Assembly (NCBI RefSeq): GCF_000252125.1
Contig: NZ_AHKF01000018.1
Span: 248,001 to 312,000 of the forward strand
Reading direction: 5' to 3'
Length of the DNA: 64,000 nt
Source of the DNA: Flavobacterium frigoris PS1
GTDB taxonomy: Bacteria; Bacteroidota; Bacteroidia; Flavobacteriales; Flavobacteriaceae
Shown piece by piece: positions 43,996-51,843 of this stretch. A program made the position numbers and the translations under genes. The notes under the pieces are model-generated. The model was not told where the DNA came from, did no database searches, and saw only the letters and a program-made list of their open reading frames with translations. Each line of letters opens with the position of its first letter. Within the stretch, counting starts at the first letter, position 1.

Positions 43996-44038
43996 AAATA
44001 TTCTAATTTATTCAAATATAGAATAAATTAGAATATTT
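43996..44038 (-). promoter_or_regulatory. 18-bp palindrome enclosing the -7 promoter element of the AGMO-like operon
   Basis: AAATATTCTAATTTATTC (43996-44013) is mirrored exactly at 44021-44038. The centre plus one base of the arm, CAAATATA (44013-44020), is TATATTTG on the minus strand, an exact -7 element. The promoter thus lies in the middle of an operator-like palindrome 6 bp from the ATG at 43990. Control by a dimeric repressor is inferred. Confidence 0.65.
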
Positions 44039-44088
44039 TTTAAATTATCTTTAAAAAAATTCCTCTTAAACGAAATTATTCTTTTAAT

Positions 44089-44364
44089 TTAAACAATTTC
44101 AGCACTTAGTCCCGCTTCAAGCAGTTGGCTGCATTGGCGTTTTAGTTTGTCAAGTGGACCCGTTTTTACCGTACATTTTCCATTGTAATGGACTATCAAT
44201 GAACATTGCTCTGCTTGTTCAGGTGTATGATCACAAACACGCATTAAGGTATTTATGACGTGGTCAAAAGTATTAACATCATCATTATAAACTATAATTT
44301 CGTTATTTATTGATGTCACCTCTTTTAAACTGACCTTCTCTCTTGTTTTCTCTTTTGTACTCAT
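44089..44364 (-). CDS. clpS: ATP-dependent Clp protease adaptor ClpS
   Basis: The 91-residue adaptor has a 25-residue flexible start and the ClpS core: IIVYNDDVNTFDHVINTLMRVC, with the DDxxT N-degron pocket, then HTPEQAEQCSLIVHYNGKCTVKTGPLDKLKRQCSQLLEAGLSAEIV. It delivers N-end-rule substrates to ClpA/ClpC and inhibits tag-dependent turnover. The prmA gene lies 170 bp upstream on the same strand. Codon use is unremarkable. Length and motifs match the family fully. Confidence 0.96.
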   Translation of the reverse strand: MSTKEKTREKVSLKEVTSINNEIIVYNDDVNTFDHVINTLMRVCDHTPEQAEQCSLIVHYNGKCTVKTGPLDKLKRQCSQLLEAGLSAEIV

Positions 44365-44534
44365 CTTTAAATAATTTTGGGAGTTAAATAAAAATATAGT
44401 TTGACTTGTTTTTTATTATACAAAAAGTAAAATTTTGTAGGTTTTAAATACAGTATTATACTCTTTATAATTCTAATTTTTTTTGCTAAATTTATTCTGA
44501 AATGGAGCAGCTTTGCTAATCCAATTTTATTGTA

Positions 44535-45368
44535 CTAATTTACGTATTTTAATGAAACCCAATTGTTTCTTTCGAACTTTTTAACATATTTCAAACCTTT
44601 TTCAGTGCAGGATGCATCAATGAAAGGGATGTCTTGTTCATAAAAACCACTTAAAAGTAACGTTCCTTTTGGATTCAAACAATCAACATAACTTTGCATG
44701 TCGTTCAATAAAATATTGCGGTTAATGTTTGCAATAATCAAGTCGTATTTTTTTCCTTTCAATAGTTCTGCATCGCCTTCATAAACAGTGATGTGATGGC
44801 AATCATTACGTTCTGCATTTTCTATTGAATTCAAATAACACCAATTGTCAATGTCAATGGCATCAATTGGTTGTGCACCTTTCATTTCGGCAAGAATTGC
44901 TAAAATTGCTGTTCCGCAACCCATATCAAGCGCTTTCATTCCAGTAACATCGGTTTCCAGTAAATGTTGAATCATCATATGTGTTGTCTCATGATGACCG
45001 GTTCCAAAACTCATTTTCGGTTCAATAAGAATGTCAAATTCCGCATCGGTTTTTGGATGAAAAGGAGCACGTACGTGACAATTTCCTTCTACATCTATTG
45101 GTTCAAAATTCTTTTCCCATTCTTCATTCCAGTTGACTTGGTCTATTTCTTCAAAAGTATAATCAATCTTAAACTCTTCTGATTGCAGAATATAGATATC
45201 CTCTAGAATCGTTTCATCCCATAAGTCTTTTTGAACAAAAGCAGATATACCCGTTGCAGTTTCAGTAAAACTTTCGAATGCTTTTTCGCCTAGTTCAGCA
45301 ATCAATATTTCCGATCCTAGTTCTTTTGGCTCAATGTTAAAATGGTAACCAATATAAATATTTGACAT
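44535..45368 (-). CDS. prmA: Ribosomal protein L11 methyltransferase
   Basis: The 277-residue protein has a short N-terminal recognition domain (1-95, ending in VNWNEEWEKNFEPIDV) and a Rossmann methyltransferase domain. SAM motif I is ALDMGCGTAILAI; FGTGHHETTHMMI before it and LIIANINRNIL (the NxPY-like segment) after it are PrmA landmarks. It adds methyl groups to L11, mainly at the N-terminus and lysines. It is the most promoter-proximal gene before clpS, with a -7 element only 15 bp in front of its ATG, suggesting a very short leader. Confidence 0.95.
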   Translation of the reverse strand: MSNIYIGYHFNIEPKELGSEILIAELGEKAFESFTETATGISAFVQKDLWDETILEDIYILQSEEFKIDYTFEEIDQVNWNEEWEKNFEPIDVEGNCHVRAPFHPKTDAEFDILIEPKMSFGTGHHETTHMMIQHLLETDVTGMKALDMGCGTAILAILAEMKGAQPIDAIDIDNWCYLNSIENAERNDCHHITVYEGDAELLKGKKYDLIIANINRNILLNDMQSYVDCLNPKGTLLLSGFYEQDIPFIDASCTEKGLKYVKKFERNNWVSLKYVN

Positions 45369-45382
45369 ATGTATTTTTTTTG

Positions 45383-45390
45383 CAAAGGTA
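45383..45390 (-). promoter_or_regulatory. -7 promoter element of prmA (TACCTTTG)
   Basis: An exact match on the minus strand, predicting transcription start near 45376 and a leader of only about 8 nt. Confidence 0.5.
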
Positions 45391-45421
45391 CTCTTTCTCT
45401 TTTATGGAATAATATAAAAAT

Positions 45422-45454
45422 AAAAAAAGCGATAAAATGAATTATCGCTTTTTT
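45422..45454 (-). terminator. Terminator behind tpiA
   Basis: GCGATAA (45429-45435) and TTATCGC (45442-45448) with A and T runs on both sides. On the minus strand it follows the tpiA stop at 45473 by about 20 bp. Confidence 0.85.
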
Positions 45455-45472
45455 CTAAACTAGTTTTTAATT

Positions 45473-46225
45473 TTAAATTGCGTTAACAATTGCTATGAAA
45501 TCATCTGATTTTAATGCAGCTCCACCGATAAGACCTCCGTCTACATCTGGGTTAGAGAAGATTTCTTTAGCATTGTCTGGTTTTACACTACCGCCATAAA
45601 GAATAGAAACATCTTCAGCAATATCGCTTCCAAAAGCTTTACGAACTGTTTCTCTGATAAATTCATGCATTTCTTGTACTTGTTCCGGAGAAGCAGTTTC
45701 GCCTGTCCCAATAGCCCAAACTGGCTCATATGCCAGTACAATGTTATCCCAGTCTTTAGCTTCTATTTGAAATAAACCATCTCGCAATTGATTTTCAACA
45801 ACATTAAAATGGTTTTTGGATTGACGGTCTTTCAACTCTTCACCAAAACAAAATATTACTGTCATATCATGTTCTAATGCAGTGTTTACTTTACTTGCAA
45901 TCAATGCGTCAGTTTCGTGAAAGATAGCTCTTCGCTCTGAGTGTCCAAGGATCACTATGTCGACTCCAACACTTTTTAACATATCAGCAGATATTTCTCC
46001 TGTATAAGCACCACTTTCAGCTTGATGTACATTTTGAGCTGCTACATCAATATTAATAAATTCTAAATGGTCTACTGCTGAAGCCAAATTCACAAAAGTA
46101 GGTGCTACGATTACTTGCACGTCAGTTTCCGTTGGCATTTTTTCTATTAATTCGTTTAATAGATCCTCGGTTTGCTCTGCATTTTTATTCATTTTCCAGT
46201 TTCCAGCTACAATCTTCTTTCTCAT
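45473..46225 (-). CDS. tpiA: Triosephosphate isomerase
   Basis: This 250-residue TIM-barrel enzyme starts MRKKIVAGNWKMNKN (catalytic Lys in NWKMN). It has ILGHSERR (catalytic His is the first of this motif), VLAYEPVWAIGTGETAS (catalytic Glu; flexible lid) and LYGGSVKPDNAKEIF, with GGLIGGAALKSDDF near the end. It interconverts dihydroxyacetone phosphate and glyceraldehyde 3-phosphate in glycolysis and gluconeogenesis. It follows the TlpA-like gene by 39 bp and probably shares its transcript. The order TlpA, tpiA and a BT_3928-like gene is a recurring neighbourhood in Bacteroidetes. Confidence 0.98.
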   Translation of the reverse strand: MRKKIVAGNWKMNKNAEQTEDLLNELIEKMPTETDVQVIVAPTFVNLASAVDHLEFINIDVAAQNVHQAESGAYTGEISADMLKSVGVDIVILGHSERRAIFHETDALIASKVNTALEHDMTVIFCFGEELKDRQSKNHFNVVENQLRDGLFQIEAKDWDNIVLAYEPVWAIGTGETASPEQVQEMHEFIRETVRKAFGSDIAEDVSILYGGSVKPDNAKEIFSNPDVDGGLIGGAALKSDDFIAIVNAI

Positions 46226-46264
46226 TTCAGTAAGTGTTATGTTTAGTTATTCGTTTTTAGTTCT

Positions 46265-46759
46265 TTATTTTAATTTTTTTAAGGTCTTGTTGATTTTATC
46301 AAAATCAGTCTCTATTGCGCGGTACAAGGCAATTTTACCTGTTTTATCTACTATGATGTATCTTGGTATCCAATCTAGGTCGATCGAGTTTGCAAAGACT
46401 CCCTTCATTTGGTCATTAGCCATATAGTGGTCACCTTTAAGTTGGTGTTTATCGATTCCTATTTCCCATTTCTCAGCTGTTTTGTCCATCGAAATAAAGA
46501 CAAAGTCAACATCAGGATTATTCGCTTGAAGTTCTTTTATTTTTGGCATAGCTTTTATACAATCTCCACACCACGAAGCCCAAACTTCAATTACGACTGT
46601 TTTTCCTTCATGCTTTTTTAAAACGTCTTGAAACGGAAGCTGACTTCCAGAAGTAGTCAATAATGTTTCTGACAATGCTTCTTTTGAAAAGCTAGTTTTT
46701 TGGGCATTGGTACAAGAAAATGTAGCGAATGCTATAAATAAAGCAAATATTTTTTTCAT
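46265..46759 (-). CDS. TlpA-like thioredoxin-fold lipoprotein
   Basis: The 164-residue protein has a lipobox-like signal peptide (LFIAFATFSC, Cys16), then a thioredoxin fold with the active site VWASWCGDCIKAMPKIK (WCGDC, CxxC) and a cis-Pro segment DWIPRYIIVDKTGKIAL. TlpA/ResA-type proteins reduce disulfides in the periplasm, for example for cytochrome maturation or to defend against oxidation. It is predicted to be a periplasmic or outer-membrane lipoprotein. It is upstream of tpiA with its own -7 element. Confidence 0.93.
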   Translation of the reverse strand: MKKIFALFIAFATFSCTNAQKTSFSKEALSETLLTTSGSQLPFQDVLKKHEGKTVVIEVWASWCGDCIKAMPKIKELQANNPDVDFVFISMDKTAEKWEIGIDKHQLKGDHYMANDQMKGVFANSIDLDWIPRYIIVDKTGKIALYRAIETDFDKINKTLKKLK

Positions 46760-46775
46760 TTTTTATATTTTAAAC

Positions 46776-46783
46776 AAAGTTAA
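46776..46783 (-). promoter_or_regulatory. -7 promoter element of the TlpA-like gene (TAACTTTG)
   Basis: An exact TAnnTTTG match on the minus strand, 17 bp before the ATG at 46759; the -33 box is not clear. Confidence 0.45.
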
Positions 46784-46969
46784 ACAAACAATTTGATTGA
46801 GGATTATAGATTTTTTTTTTTTGAATATACGGGATCATAATCACAAAAGGCCCTGTTTTAGTGATGAAATTGAAATTGAAATCGTTGTAGTTGGGTCTAC
46901 ATTGATCCTTATTTTCTTACTATTAATAATTTAATTTTTAAAACAAACAAAAAATATCCGTTTTTGGGA

Positions 46970-48046
46970 CTATGAGAGTCTGATTTTCGGATCCAGATAC
47001 GCGTAAATAATATCCACCAGAATGTTTATTACTACAAAAGTGGTCGAAATGATAAGTACGGAGCCCATAATGACAGGCAAGTCTAAGTTATTTAATGCTT
47101 CTACAATTTCTTTACCTAATCCATTCCATCCAAAAATAAATTCCACAAACACGGCTCCGGCAAGCATAGAGGCAAACCATCCAGAAATTGCGGTTACTAC
47201 TGGATTTAATGAATTTTTTAAAGCATGCTTTCTGATGATTTTAAATTCAGATAAACCTTTAGCTCTGGCAGTACGAATATAATCTTGTCCGAAAGTCTCC
47301 AGCAAGGAATTTCGCATCAATTGAATTACAACAGCCAATGGACGTATTCCAAGCACAATTGCTGGTAAAATGATGTTTTTCCATTGGATGTAGCTTCCCT
47401 CGCCAAAATCATCCACCTCGTATAAACTACCCGTCATATTCAAGTGTGTGTATTTTTGCAATACAAAGCCAAAGAGCCAAGCAAATAAAATGGCACTAAA
47501 GAAAGAAGGGATACTCATTCCTAAAGTACTTATTAATGCAATTAACCGGTCAATCCATGTGTCTTTGTATAAAGCTGAAATGATACCGAAAATAACACCA
47601 AAAACAATGGCGATCACAATGGCAAAAAGGGCTAGTATAGCTGTGTTGGGTAACGTATTTCCAATAATATCAGATACTTTTTTACCGCTTTTCTGGAAGC
47701 TTTCCCTTAAATAGGGTGTCTTGATTACAAGTTCATTTTGCCCAATACTAAAAAGGGTAGCCGCATTGTATTTCCCCTCACTTAAATAGGTGTAATCTGA
47801 TTCACTATTGCTATGAATAGAAATAGGTGAAAGGTCATTGAGATAGTATAAATATTGTGTCGAAATGGGTTTGTCAAAACCATACTTTTTCTTAATCAAA
47901 GCTAATTGTTCTGAATTTTCATTCTGATCTAACATCATTCTCGCAGGATCGCCTGGCAAAACATTAAACAAGAAAAATATTACCGTAATCACTCCGTATA
48001 GAGTAAGCAGTGCATAGCCAATTTTATTTAGAAAGTATTTTAGCAT
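46970..48046 (-). CDS. ABC transporter permease, DppB/OppB family
   Basis: The 358-residue protein starts with a membrane helix (YALLTLYGVITVIFFLFNVLPGDPARMMLDQ, the DppB hallmark). A periplasmic stretch of about 70 residues follows (ISIHSNSESDYTYLSE ... YLRESFQKSGKKVSDIIGNTLPNTA) and is longer than in E. coli DppB. Five more helices carry the EAA-type loop QDYIRTARAKGLSEFKIIRKHALKNS. Such permeases take part in dipeptide/oligopeptide uptake. The partner permease (DppC), ATPase and binding protein are not nearby, so the system is scattered or this one is an orphan. The BT_3928-like gene lies 85 bp upstream. Confidence 0.92.
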   Translation of the reverse strand: MLKYFLNKIGYALLTLYGVITVIFFLFNVLPGDPARMMLDQNENSEQLALIKKKYGFDKPISTQYLYYLNDLSPISIHSNSESDYTYLSEGKYNAATLFSIGQNELVIKTPYLRESFQKSGKKVSDIIGNTLPNTAILALFAIVIAIVFGVIFGIISALYKDTWIDRLIALISTLGMSIPSFFSAILFAWLFGFVLQKYTHLNMTGSLYEVDDFGEGSYIQWKNIILPAIVLGIRPLAVVIQLMRNSLLETFGQDYIRTARAKGLSEFKIIRKHALKNSLNPVVTAISGWFASMLAGAVFVEFIFGWNGLGKEIVEALNNLDLPVIMGSVLIISTTFVVINILVDIIYAYLDPKIRLS

Positions 48047-48131
48047 TTCTTTTTTAAGTCGAAAGTCGTCTGTCTTGTAATCATAAGTGTAAATTAAATC
48101 CTCTGATAATAATGTGTCGATTTACGACTAT

Positions 48132-49232
48132 TTATAGGTCTAATTTTTTAATGTCATTGTAATGCACTTTCTGTTTAATTGTTCCTTTTTCAAGAACAAC
48201 TATACTTGGATTTGCTCTTTCAATAGTTTTTAAAGTAGTTGCGTCACAAAAGTAGAAGTCGAAAGTAAGACCGTATTTTTTTCGTGCTTTGGCAATTAAC
48301 TTCGTAGATGAAGCGGTCATTCCTATAACTTTATACCCTTTGGCTTTAGCTTCTTGCTTTAGCTTTTCCAATTTTAGCATTCCAGCTTCTTCTGCCGTAG
48401 CTAAATCGTAAGTTACAAACAGTAGTAGTTTCGGCTCTTGCAGTAATTCTTCTTTATAATCTGAATCTTCTTTTACCATTGTAAAATCATGGATAGGAGG
48501 AACATATCCTTCAGTAATTACTTTGTCTTTTCTATCCACAAAAGTAGCGCCTTCTGGAATTGCCATTAAGTCTTTTTCAGTAAATTCTGTATCAACTCCA
48601 TTTACATTGTATATGAAAATCATTTCAACTACTGATTTTGGAGCACCTTCAGGAATCTCCATTCCTTTTTCGATGTTTGCACCTACTTTATAGGCTCTAA
48701 AGTCAATTATTGGCAAGTGATTCAGTACCCAAACTGCCATGAACATGCAAAGAATTATACTTGCATAGGTAATCATGTTTTGGACAGCATTTGCAAATAA
48801 AGGATTTACTAATTTTTTATTGATGAACAGAATAAGAATGAAAAATAATAAAATAATATCCTTTGTAAAGGATTGCCAAGGGGTAAGATGCAATGCATCG
48901 CCAAAACAACCACAGTCTTTAACTACATCAAAATAAGCAGAATAAAAGGTTAAAAATGTAAAAAAGCCAATCATTAATAATAAGCTCCAAATCGTGCATT
49001 TTGATTTGTAACCAATGAGTAGCATAACGCCCAATACCACTTCTACTATTACCAAAAATAAGGCAAGTCCTAAAGTTAATGGAACTAGAAAAGGCAGGTT
49101 GAAAACAGGTTCACTGAAATATTCATCCAGTTTATAAGAAAAACCTACTGGATCATTCAGTTTAATTAATCCTGAAATAATAAATAGTAAGCCAACGAAT
49201 ATTCTTGAAAATTGAGTAATTATATTTTTCAT
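48132..49232 (-). CDS. BT_3928-like DoxX/MauE membrane protein with thioredoxin-like tail
   Basis: The 366-residue protein has four N-terminal membrane helices of the DoxX/MauE type (IFVGLLFIISGLIKLNDPVGFSYKLDEYF; FLVIVEVVLGVMLLIGYKSKCTIWSLLLMIGFFTFLTF), the cysteine motif VKDCGCFGDALHLTPWQSF and one more helix. A C-terminal thioredoxin-like domain follows (about 265-366: LLLFVTYDLATAEE, GYKVIGMTAS) but lacks a CxxC. MauE-like proteins feed electrons to disulfide-forming systems; this family is Bacteroidetes-specific and its exact role is not known. It is next to DUF1599 (13 bp) and folP, a conserved neighbourhood. Confidence 0.87.
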   Translation of the reverse strand: MKNIITQFSRIFVGLLFIISGLIKLNDPVGFSYKLDEYFSEPVFNLPFLVPLTLGLALFLVIVEVVLGVMLLIGYKSKCTIWSLLLMIGFFTFLTFYSAYFDVVKDCGCFGDALHLTPWQSFTKDIILLFFILILFINKKLVNPLFANAVQNMITYASIILCMFMAVWVLNHLPIIDFRAYKVGANIEKGMEIPEGAPKSVVEMIFIYNVNGVDTEFTEKDLMAIPEGATFVDRKDKVITEGYVPPIHDFTMVKEDSDYKEELLQEPKLLLFVTYDLATAEEAGMLKLEKLKQEAKAKGYKVIGMTASSTKLIAKARKKYGLTFDFYFCDATTLKTIERANPSIVVLEKGTIKQKVHYNDIKKLDL

Positions 49233-49245
49233 ATTTTGTTTAATT

Positions 49246-49788
49246 TTATTTACCGAAACCCATTAAGATCAAAGCGAAAATAGCGTAATTGATCATATCT
49301 TGATAGTTAGCCTCGATGCCTTCAGAAACGATTGTTTTTCCTTTATTGTCTTCAATTTGTTTAACACGAAGTAGTTTTTGCAGAATTAGATCGGTTAGTG
49401 AACTCACTCGCATTTCGCGCCAAGCTTCTCCATAATCATGATTTTTATTTTCCATCAACTCTTTGGTAACTTTGATTTTGGAATCGTAAAATAGGGTAGC
49501 TTTTTCTACATCTAAATCTGGTTGGTCTGCTACTCCAAGTTCTAATTGGATTAAAGCCATAATAGAATAATTGATGATTCCAATGAATTCACCCGTTTCA
49601 TCTTCGTTCACTTTACGAACTTCATTTTCCTGTAAGCTCCTGATTCTTTGTGCTTTTATGAATATTTGATCAGTTAATGAAGGCAATCTAAGTATGCGCC
49701 ATGCACTTCCATAATCAGTCATTTTGTTGATAAAGAGCGAACGACAAATCGCAATTACCTGATCGTATTCTTGAGAAGTATTCTTCAT
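49246..49788 (-). CDS. DUF1599 protein with internal duplication
   Basis: The frame is open to 49863, but the ATG at 49788 (MKNTSQEYDQVIAICRSLF) fits the -7 element just upstream and gives 180 residues. Two homologous halves are visible: KMTDYGSAWRILRLPSLTD (about 19-37) and KNHDYGEAWREMRVSSLTD (about 113-131). Each is a small all-helical unit with the D-Y-G-x-A-W motif. The family resembles nucleotide-binding MazG-like helical proteins only loosely; its activity is unknown. It ends 13 bp before the BT_3928-like gene and is divergent from folP. Confidence 0.85.
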   Translation of the reverse strand: MKNTSQEYDQVIAICRSLFINKMTDYGSAWRILRLPSLTDQIFIKAQRIRSLQENEVRKVNEDETGEFIGIINYSIMALIQLELGVADQPDLDVEKATLFYDSKIKVTKELMENKNHDYGEAWREMRVSSLTDLILQKLLRVKQIEDNKGKTIVSEGIEANYQDMINYAIFALILMGFGK

Positions 49789-49796
49789 TATTGATG

Positions 49797-49804
49797 TATA
49801 TTTG
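49797..49804 (+). promoter_or_regulatory. -7 promoter element of folP (TATATTTG)
   Basis: An exact plus-strand match with TTG 23 bp upstream (49771-49773), predicting a leader of about 68 nt for the folP ATG at 49878. It lies within 25 bp of the divergent DUF1599 promoter. Confidence 0.5.
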
Positions 49805-49818
49805 TCTAAAAATTTTCT

Positions 49819-49826
49819 CAAAAATA
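49819..49826 (-). promoter_or_regulatory. -7 promoter element of the DUF1599 gene (TATTTTTG)
   Basis: An exact minus-strand match, 31 bp before the ATG at 49788. It places the transcription start downstream of the ATG at 49863 and so supports 49788 as the start. Confidence 0.5.
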
Positions 49827-49877
49827 GCATATTTTTTTTTGAATGTAGAATTTTGAAGCCCATAAAATTGTAAACAA

Positions 49878-50714
49878 ATGACTATTAACTGCATAGGCCG
49901 ACTGATAGACTTAGCAACTCCCAAAGTAATGGGAATTTTGAATGTAACCCCCAATTCATTTTTTGATGGTGGAAAGTATAGGCCCGGACCATCAGGAGAA
50001 AGTGAAATTCTTTCTCAAGTAGAAAAAATGCTACTTGATGGTGCTACATTTATTGATATTGGAGGATATTCGAGTAAACCCAATGCCGATTTCGTTAGCG
50101 AAGAGGAAGAACTTGACAGAATAGTTCCAGTGGTGCGGTCAATCCTCAAACACTACCCAGAAGCAGTACTTTCCATTGACACTTTTAGGAGCGCTGTGGC
50201 TGAAGCCTGTATTAAAAATGGTGCGGCAATGATCAATGATATTTCAGCAGGAATGTTAGACGAGAAGATGATGGAAGTGGTTGCGAAATTTAATGTGCCT
50301 TACATAATGATGCACATGCGCGGAACGCCGCAAACGATGCAAAATATGATTAATTACGACGATATCGTCAAAGAAATGCTTTTCTACTTTTCAGAGAGAA
50401 TTCATAAAGCCAGAAGTTTGGGTATAAATGATTTGATAATCGATCCTGGATTTGGCTTTGCCAAAAACCTGGAACAAAATTATGAGGTATTTCAAAAATT
50501 GGAGTTATTCGAAATGCTAGAATTGCCTTTATTGGTAGGTGTTTCAAGAAAATCAATGATTACGAAATCTTTGGACATCAGTTCAGCTGAAGCTTTAAAT
50601 GGGACAACGGTTTTAAATACAATTGCTTTGACTAAGGGAGCAAAAATAGTACGTGTTCACGATGTAAAAGAGGCTATGGAGTCTGTTACGTTGTTTAATA
50701 AAATAAATTTATAA
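49878..50714 (+). CDS. folP: Dihydropteroate synthase
   Basis: This 278-residue TIM-barrel enzyme joins p-aminobenzoate to hydroxymethyldihydropterin pyrophosphate in folate synthesis. The pterin and sulfonamide-site motifs are clear: KVMGILNVTPNSFFDGGKY (DHPS_1), GATFIDIGGYSSKPNAD (DHPS_2), LSIDTFRS, INDISAG, MHMRGTPQTMQ, IIDPGFGFAKN, and LVGVSRKSMI with VRVHDVKEA at the end. It starts a unit with the following lipoprotein gene (1-bp overlap) and is divergent from DUF1599. Confidence 0.98.
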   Translation: MTINCIGRLIDLATPKVMGILNVTPNSFFDGGKYRPGPSGESEILSQVEKMLLDGATFIDIGGYSSKPNADFVSEEEELDRIVPVVRSILKHYPEAVLSIDTFRSAVAEACIKNGAAMINDISAGMLDEKMMEVVAKFNVPYIMMHMRGTPQTMQNMINYDDIVKEMLFYFSERIHKARSLGINDLIIDPGFGFAKNLEQNYEVFQKLELFEMLELPLLVGVSRKSMITKSLDISSAEALNGTTVLNTIALTKGAKIVRVHDVKEAMESVTLFNKINL

Positions 50715-51325
50715 TGATGAAATATATAAGCCTGATTGTTCTTTTTCTTATAATGTCTTGTGGAAATAAGGAAGACATAGTATTACCAAAAGCTGATAGA
50801 ACTATTGTTAGTAATATAGAAGATCATTCGCCAATCTATATTTTTTTTAGAACAAATGAGAAAGATACTTTGGCTGAAGTCAATAGGAAAAACAGCATCA
50901 TTACTACCAATTGGATCTTCAATATAGACAAGCGTTTGCCTTTGCGAATTGTAATCCCTGAAGTGATGAAATTGCAAGATAAGAAGCGAAAAGAAAAGGC
51001 GCATAAAAACGAAAAAGCCGAGAATTATTATTCGTATGCTGATAGTATTGGTAAGAATATGGCTTTTATTCCTTTTACGAAAGTGTACTATAAATTAGAG
51101 AAGCCAATTGGAATCAGCATTTTTTTTAATAAAAAGAATGAAATTCTAGTAGATCATGTGATTGTGAAACAAGATGAGCTAGACAATTATCTTAAAAAAA
51201 TGGCTGATAATTCAAATAGATACCAATTGTGTTTTGATGAAGAAATGTCATTTGATTCTTATGTGAAAAATATTATTTTCCTTCATTCAATCAAATTACA
51301 AACTACTGAAAATTTCATATTCTAA
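50714..51325 (+). CDS. Small lipoprotein of unknown function behind folP
   Basis: The 203-residue protein has a lipoprotein signal peptide (MMKYISLIVLFLIMSCGNKED, Cys16). The mature part has SPIYIFFRTNEKDTLAEVNRKNSIITTNWIFNIDKRLPLRIVIPEVMKLQDKKRKEKAHKNE, a basic charged stretch in the middle (about 90-102). Near the C-terminus are YQLCFDEEMSFDSYVKNIIF and a final IF. The start codon overlaps the folP stop (TAATGATG), so it is cotranscribed. No family was recognised; similar folP-linked lipoproteins occur in flavobacteria but have no known role. Confidence 0.8.
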   Translation: MMKYISLIVLFLIMSCGNKEDIVLPKADRTIVSNIEDHSPIYIFFRTNEKDTLAEVNRKNSIITTNWIFNIDKRLPLRIVIPEVMKLQDKKRKEKAHKNEKAENYYSYADSIGKNMAFIPFTKVYYKLEKPIGISIFFNKKNEILVDHVIVKQDELDNYLKKMADNSNRYQLCFDEEMSFDSYVKNIIFLHSIKLQTTENFIF

Positions 51326-51363
51326 ACTTGAAACTCTAAATAAAGAAAATCTGAAACTTTTTT

Positions 51364-51837
51364 TTACTGGTGATGGTAGGGTTCGTTTTTTAAAATAGTG
51401 AAACCGCGATACAACTGTTCGATAAAAAACAGACGCACCATTTGGTGAGAAAAGGTCATCAGTGAAAGTGAAATTTTTCCTTGTGCTTTGGCATAAACTG
51501 TATCCGAGAAGCCATATGGGCCTCCAATAACAAAAACTAAAGTCTTTACACCTGAATTCATTTTCTTTTGCAATTCCTCTGAAAATCCTACACTGGAGAA
51601 ATTTTTCCCGTTTTCGTCCAATAAAATAAGTTGGTCTGTAGGTGTTAGTTTTGCCAAGATTAATTCACCCTCTTTCTCTTTTTGCTGGCTTTCAGATAAG
51701 TTTTTTACATTCTTAATATCTGGAATGATATCTAAATCAAACTTGATGTAAAAAGACAAACGTTTGGTGTAATCGTCAATTAAAGATTGTAATGCTTTAT
51801 TATCGGTTTTGCCAATAGCGATAAGTTTGATGTTCAT
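51364..51837 (-). CDS. rlmH: 23S rRNA (pseudouridine-1915-N3) methyltransferase
   Basis: This 157-residue SPOUT-fold enzyme methylates pseudouridine 1915 in helix 69 of 23S rRNA. It shows MNIKLIAIGKTDNKALQSLIDDYTKRL at the start, QLILLDENGKNFSSVGFSEEL, the SAM knot LVFVIGGPYGFSDTVY and LSLMTFSHQMVRLFFIEQLYRGFTILKNEPYHHQ at the end. The length is typical. It is convergent with the folP unit and lies 6 bp behind the adenosine deaminase gene, so they share a transcript. Confidence 0.97.
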   Translation of the reverse strand: MNIKLIAIGKTDNKALQSLIDDYTKRLSFYIKFDLDIIPDIKNVKNLSESQQKEKEGELILAKLTPTDQLILLDENGKNFSSVGFSEELQKKMNSGVKTLVFVIGGPYGFSDTVYAKAQGKISLSLMTFSHQMVRLFFIEQLYRGFTILKNEPYHHQ

Positions 51838-51843
51838 TCTGTT

